Positions 61,088 through 64,000 of a stretch of 64,000 nt of DNA are shown here, piece by piece. Numbering within the stretch: position 1 is the stretch's first letter; each line of letters opens with the position of its first letter. The stretch is from Psychrobacillus sp042945595. GTDB lineage: Bacteria > Bacillota > Bacilli > Bacillales_A > Planococcaceae. The DNA lies in NCBI RefSeq assembly GCF_042945595.1, contig NZ_CP168493.1, positions 2,976,001 through 3,040,000 of the forward strand. Reading direction: 5' to 3'. A program made the translations under genes and the position numbers. The notes beneath the pieces are model-generated. The model was not told the DNA's origin, made no database searches, and saw nothing but the letters and a program-made list of their open reading frames with translations.

Positions 61088-61124
61088 CATTAAAATTCTA
61101 ACTTCAATAGAATTTCGTGCAATA

Positions 61125-61207
61125 TACCGGTGGTCGGGGTCGAACCGACACATCCAGAGGATACGGGATTTTGAGTCCCGCGCGTCTGCCAATTCCGCCA
61201 CACCGGC
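61125..61207 (-). tRNA. tRNA-Leu (CAA)
   Basis: 83 bases with a long variable arm. The anticodon loop CTCAAAA gives CAA. CCA is not encoded and base 1-72 is a G-U pair. It is the last tRNA of the operon; B. subtilis trnD has a further Leu gene here. Confidence 0.95.
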
Positions 61208-61243
61208 AAAATAAAAGCATAAAAGTTACAATATTAAAATTGG

Positions 61244-61314
61244 AGGCGGCAACCGGATTTGAACCGGTGGTAAAGGTGTTGCAGACCTGTGCCTTACCAC
61301 TTGGCTATGCCGCC
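61244..61314 (-). tRNA. tRNA-Cys (GCA)
   Basis: 71 bases, anticodon GCA in CTGCAAC, discriminator U, and CCA encoded (61241-61243). Confidence 0.96.
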
Positions 61315-61327
61315 ATTTAAAAGTTGG

Positions 61328-61399
61328 AGCGGAAGACGAGGTTCGAACTCGCGACCCCCACCTTGGCAAGGTGGTGTTCTACCACTGAACTACTTCCGC
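61328..61399 (-). tRNA. tRNA-Gly (GCC)
   Basis: 72 bases, anticodon loop TTGCCAA, CCA encoded. Confidence 0.96.
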
Positions 61400-61405
61400 A
61401 AAAAA

Positions 61406-61477
61406 CTGGGGTACCTGGATTCGAACCAGGGCATGACGGAATCAAAATCCGTTGCCTTACCGCTTGGCTATACCCCA
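61406..61477 (-). tRNA. tRNA-Gln (TTG)
   Basis: 72 bases, anticodon TTG in TTTTGAT, acceptor TGGGGTA typical of Gln. CCA is not encoded. Only one base separates it from the CCA of the next gene. Confidence 0.95.
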
Positions 61478-61481
61478 ATGG

Positions 61482-61555
61482 GGCGATCGAGGGGAATTGA
61501 ACCCCCGAGTGTCGGAATCACAATCCGATGCGTTAACCACTTCGCCACGACCGCC
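61482..61555 (-). tRNA. tRNA-His (GTG), copy 1
   Basis: 74 bases including the His-specific extra G paired with C73; anticodon GTG; CCA encoded. It differs from copy 2 at several stem positions with compensating changes, so both look functional. Confidence 0.95.
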
Positions 61556-61590
61556 ACAAATAAAAAAAAGCTAACTAATTAGGAATATGG

Positions 61591-61664
61591 GGCGACTGAT
61601 GGGAATTGAACCCACGAATGCCGGAATCACAATCCGGTGCGTTAACCACTTCGCCACAACCGCC
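61591..61664 (-). tRNA. tRNA-His (GTG), copy 2
   Basis: 74 bases with the extra G-1, anticodon GTG, CCA encoded. The acceptor stem has two adjacent wobble pairs (T-G and G-T). The loop sequences equal those of copy 1. A second His gene is not part of the B. subtilis trnD order. Confidence 0.95.
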
Positions 61665-61690
61665 ATTATTCAAGTTAACAGTAAAATTGG

Positions 61691-61761
61691 CAGGGGCAGT
61701 AGGAATCGAACCCACATCAAAGGTTTTGGAGACCTCTATTCTACCGTTAAACTATGCCCCT
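61691..61761 (-). tRNA. tRNA-Trp (CCA)
   Basis: 71 bases, anticodon loop CTCCAAA, discriminator G as in bacterial Trp tRNAs, CCA encoded. Confidence 0.96.
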
Positions 61762-61774
61762 AAAATAAAAATGG

Positions 61775-61855
61775 TGGAGGGGGGCGGATTCGAACCGCCG
61801 AACCCTAAGGAACGGATTTACAGTCCGTCGTGTTTAGCCACTTCACTACCCCTCC
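61775..61855 (-). tRNA. tRNA-Tyr (GTA)
   Basis: 81 bases with a long variable arm, anticodon loop CTGTAAA, CCA encoded. Confidence 0.96.
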
Positions 61856-61867
61856 ACATTTCAGTGG

Positions 61868-61940
<73 letters not shown>

Positions 61941-61951
61941 GAAAAAAATGG

Positions 61952-62024
61952 TGGCTCAGGACGGAATCGAACCGCCGACACAAGGATTTTCAGTCCTTTG
62001 CTCTACCGACTGAGCTACTGAGCC
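61952..62024 (-). tRNA. tRNA-Phe (GAA)
   Basis: 73 bases, anticodon loop CTGAAAA, CCA encoded. Confidence 0.96.
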
Positions 62025-62158
62025 TCTTCGATTTACGCTAAGCGTCGCATCTCTTCGTCAGCTGCACTCGTTCAATCAGTCACGTACTTGAGTACGCTCC
62101 TTCTTTCACTCGATTGCTTCCTCGACCTGCTTGCTTATCCTAAATCTCATAAAATAAA
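62025..62158. repeat. Spacer between tRNA-Asp and tRNA-Phe
   Basis: A 134-base spacer with GTCACGTACTTGAGTACGCTCC (a GTAC-based palindrome GTACttGAGTAC is at its centre), much longer than the 10-35 base gaps elsewhere in the cluster. I recall similar sequences between tRNA genes in other Bacillales. It may be a processing or pause site; no gene is seen. Confidence 0.5.
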
Positions 62159-62161
62159 TGG

Positions 62162-62234
62162 CGGTCCCGACCGGGATCGAACCGGCGATCTCCTGCGTGA
62201 CAGGCAGGCATGTTAACCGCTACACCACGGGACC
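62162..62234 (-). tRNA. tRNA-Asp (GTC)
   Basis: 73 bases, anticodon loop CTGTCAC, discriminator G, CCA encoded. Confidence 0.96.
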
Positions 62235-62240
62235 ATTTGG

Positions 62241-62312
<72 letters not shown>

Positions 62313-62354
62313 ACAATATTATAATTACTAATTAAGTGTTTTAAAAATTAATGG

Positions 62355-62427
62355 TGGAGGATGACGGGCTCGAACCGCCGACCCTCTGCTTGTAAGGCAG
62401 ATGCTCTCCCAGCTGAGCTAATCCTCC
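62355..62427 (-). tRNA. tRNA-Val (TAC)
   Basis: 73 bases, anticodon loop CTTACAA, CCA encoded. Confidence 0.96.
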
Positions 62428-62445
62428 TGGGTAAAATATTATTGG

Positions 62446-62517
62446 TGACCCCTACGGGATTCGAACCCGTGTTACCGCCGTGAAAGGGCGGTGTCTTAAC
62501 CGCTTGACCAAGGGGCC
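62446..62517 (-). tRNA. tRNA-Glu (TTC)
   Basis: 72 bases, anticodon loop CTTTCAC, CCA encoded. Bacillales use this tRNA also for haem synthesis (Glu-tRNA route). Confidence 0.96.
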
Positions 62518-62547
62518 ATTTTATGTATTAAGAGAGTAAATATCTGG

Positions 62548-62636
62548 CGGAGAGCAAGGGATTTGAACCCTTGAGACAGGGTTAGCCGCCTACACGATTT
62601 CCAATCGTGCTCCTTCGGCCACTCGGACAGCTCTCC
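62548..62636 (-). tRNA. tRNA-Ser (GGA)
   Basis: 89 bases with a long variable arm, anticodon loop TTGGAAA, discriminator G, CCA encoded. Confidence 0.96.
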
Positions 62637-62644
62637 AAAAATGG

Positions 62645-62716
62645 CTCCGAAGGTAGGACTCGAACCTACGACCAATCGATTAACAGTCGATTGCTCTACC
62701 ACTGAGCTACTTCGGA
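62645..62716 (-). tRNA. tRNA-Asn (GTT)
   Basis: 72 bases, anticodon loop CTGTTAA, discriminator G, CCA encoded. It is the first tRNA after 5S, as in B. subtilis rrnD. Confidence 0.96.
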
Positions 62717-62726
62717 ATAATACTAA

Positions 62727-62842
62727 GCCTAGCGACGTCCTACTCTCACAGGGGGAAACCCCCAACTACCATCGGCGATGAAGAGCTTAACTTCCGTGTT
62801 CGGTATGGGAACGGGTGTGACCTCTTCTCCATCATCACTAGA
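62727..62842 (-). rRNA. rrf: 5S ribosomal RNA
   Basis: About 116 bases. The minus strand contains the conserved block CACACCCGTTCCCATACCGA and CACGGAAGTTAAG, and ends with GTGAGAGTAGGACGTCGCTAG. The terminal stem CTAG..GATG with its partner closes the molecule. Exact ends are uncertain by one or two bases. Confidence 0.97.
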
Positions 62843-62967
62843 CCTATTAACTTGAAAGACAAGATTAATTATACCATAACTAGAGAATATTTCAATAGTT
62901 TTTTTAGAAATCTTTTTTATATTCCTTCAAAACTGGATAAAAGACATTGATGTATACAAATTCTATT

Positions 62968-64000
<1,033 letters not shown>

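Overview
The window is a low-GC Gram-positive chromosome segment. Gene content and order match the hem / ecs / hpr-prsA-yhaMNO / yhe / yhc neighbourhood of Bacillus subtilis. Codon style, many TTG starts and the mix of accessory genes suggest a Planococcaceae-like Bacillales (Psychrobacillus, Paenisporosarcina or Lysinibacillus type); the species cannot be fixed from the sequence alone. No insertion sequence, prophage or CRISPR array is visible.

Layout. 1-4.2 kb: a leftward operon (propeller lipoprotein, OmpR-type regulator, sensor kinase, FixH/YtkA lipoprotein) next to a TetR regulator. 4.3-5.6 kb: a NERD-domain gene whose stop codon lies inside a ~20-bp tandem array. 5.7-8.3 kb: haem genes (hemE, hemH) with HmoB divergent. 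8.4-21.9 kb: yhaA, ecsAB, hit, trpP, yhaH, hpr, small membrane genes, prsA, yhaM, yhaN-like, yhaO-like, yhzD. 22-27 kb: an ECF sigma/regulator pair flanked by two 21-bp arrays, then yhaR, yheA, yheB, a ferritin-like gene and yheE. 28-38 kb: an M48 peptidase-ankyrin protein, an MFS carrier, a heterodimeric ABC exporter with a complex leader, a chromate-type transporter and a CNNM/CorC-type protein. 38-45 kb: yhcZ/yhcY, pgcA, yhcX, a BdbC/thioredoxin pair and an RluA-type synthase. 45.8-51.6 kb: accessory lipoproteins, an ECF sigma/DUF4179 pair and two Nudix genes, one frameshifted. 52-60.5 kb: an aldo/keto reductase with a 34-bp array behind it, trmL, queG, a third ECF pair, proS with a T-box, and a secreted repeat-rich protein. 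61.1-64 kb: the 3' end of a leftward rRNA operon (23S end, 5S, 16 tRNAs). It has the gene order of B. subtilis rrnD/trnD but with two tRNA-His genes.

Four themes run through the window. (1) Envelope sensing: two two-component systems and three ECF sigma/regulator modules. (2) RNA-level control: a TRAP-type triplet array at trpP, a T-box at proS, and two leader-peptide arrangements (ABC exporter and CNNM gene) that look undescribed. (3) Haem synthesis and breakdown side by side. (4) Several unrelated repeat families that sit directly behind stop codons, each in a fixed orientation relative to the gene it follows. Themes 2 and 4 hold the best candidates for something new.
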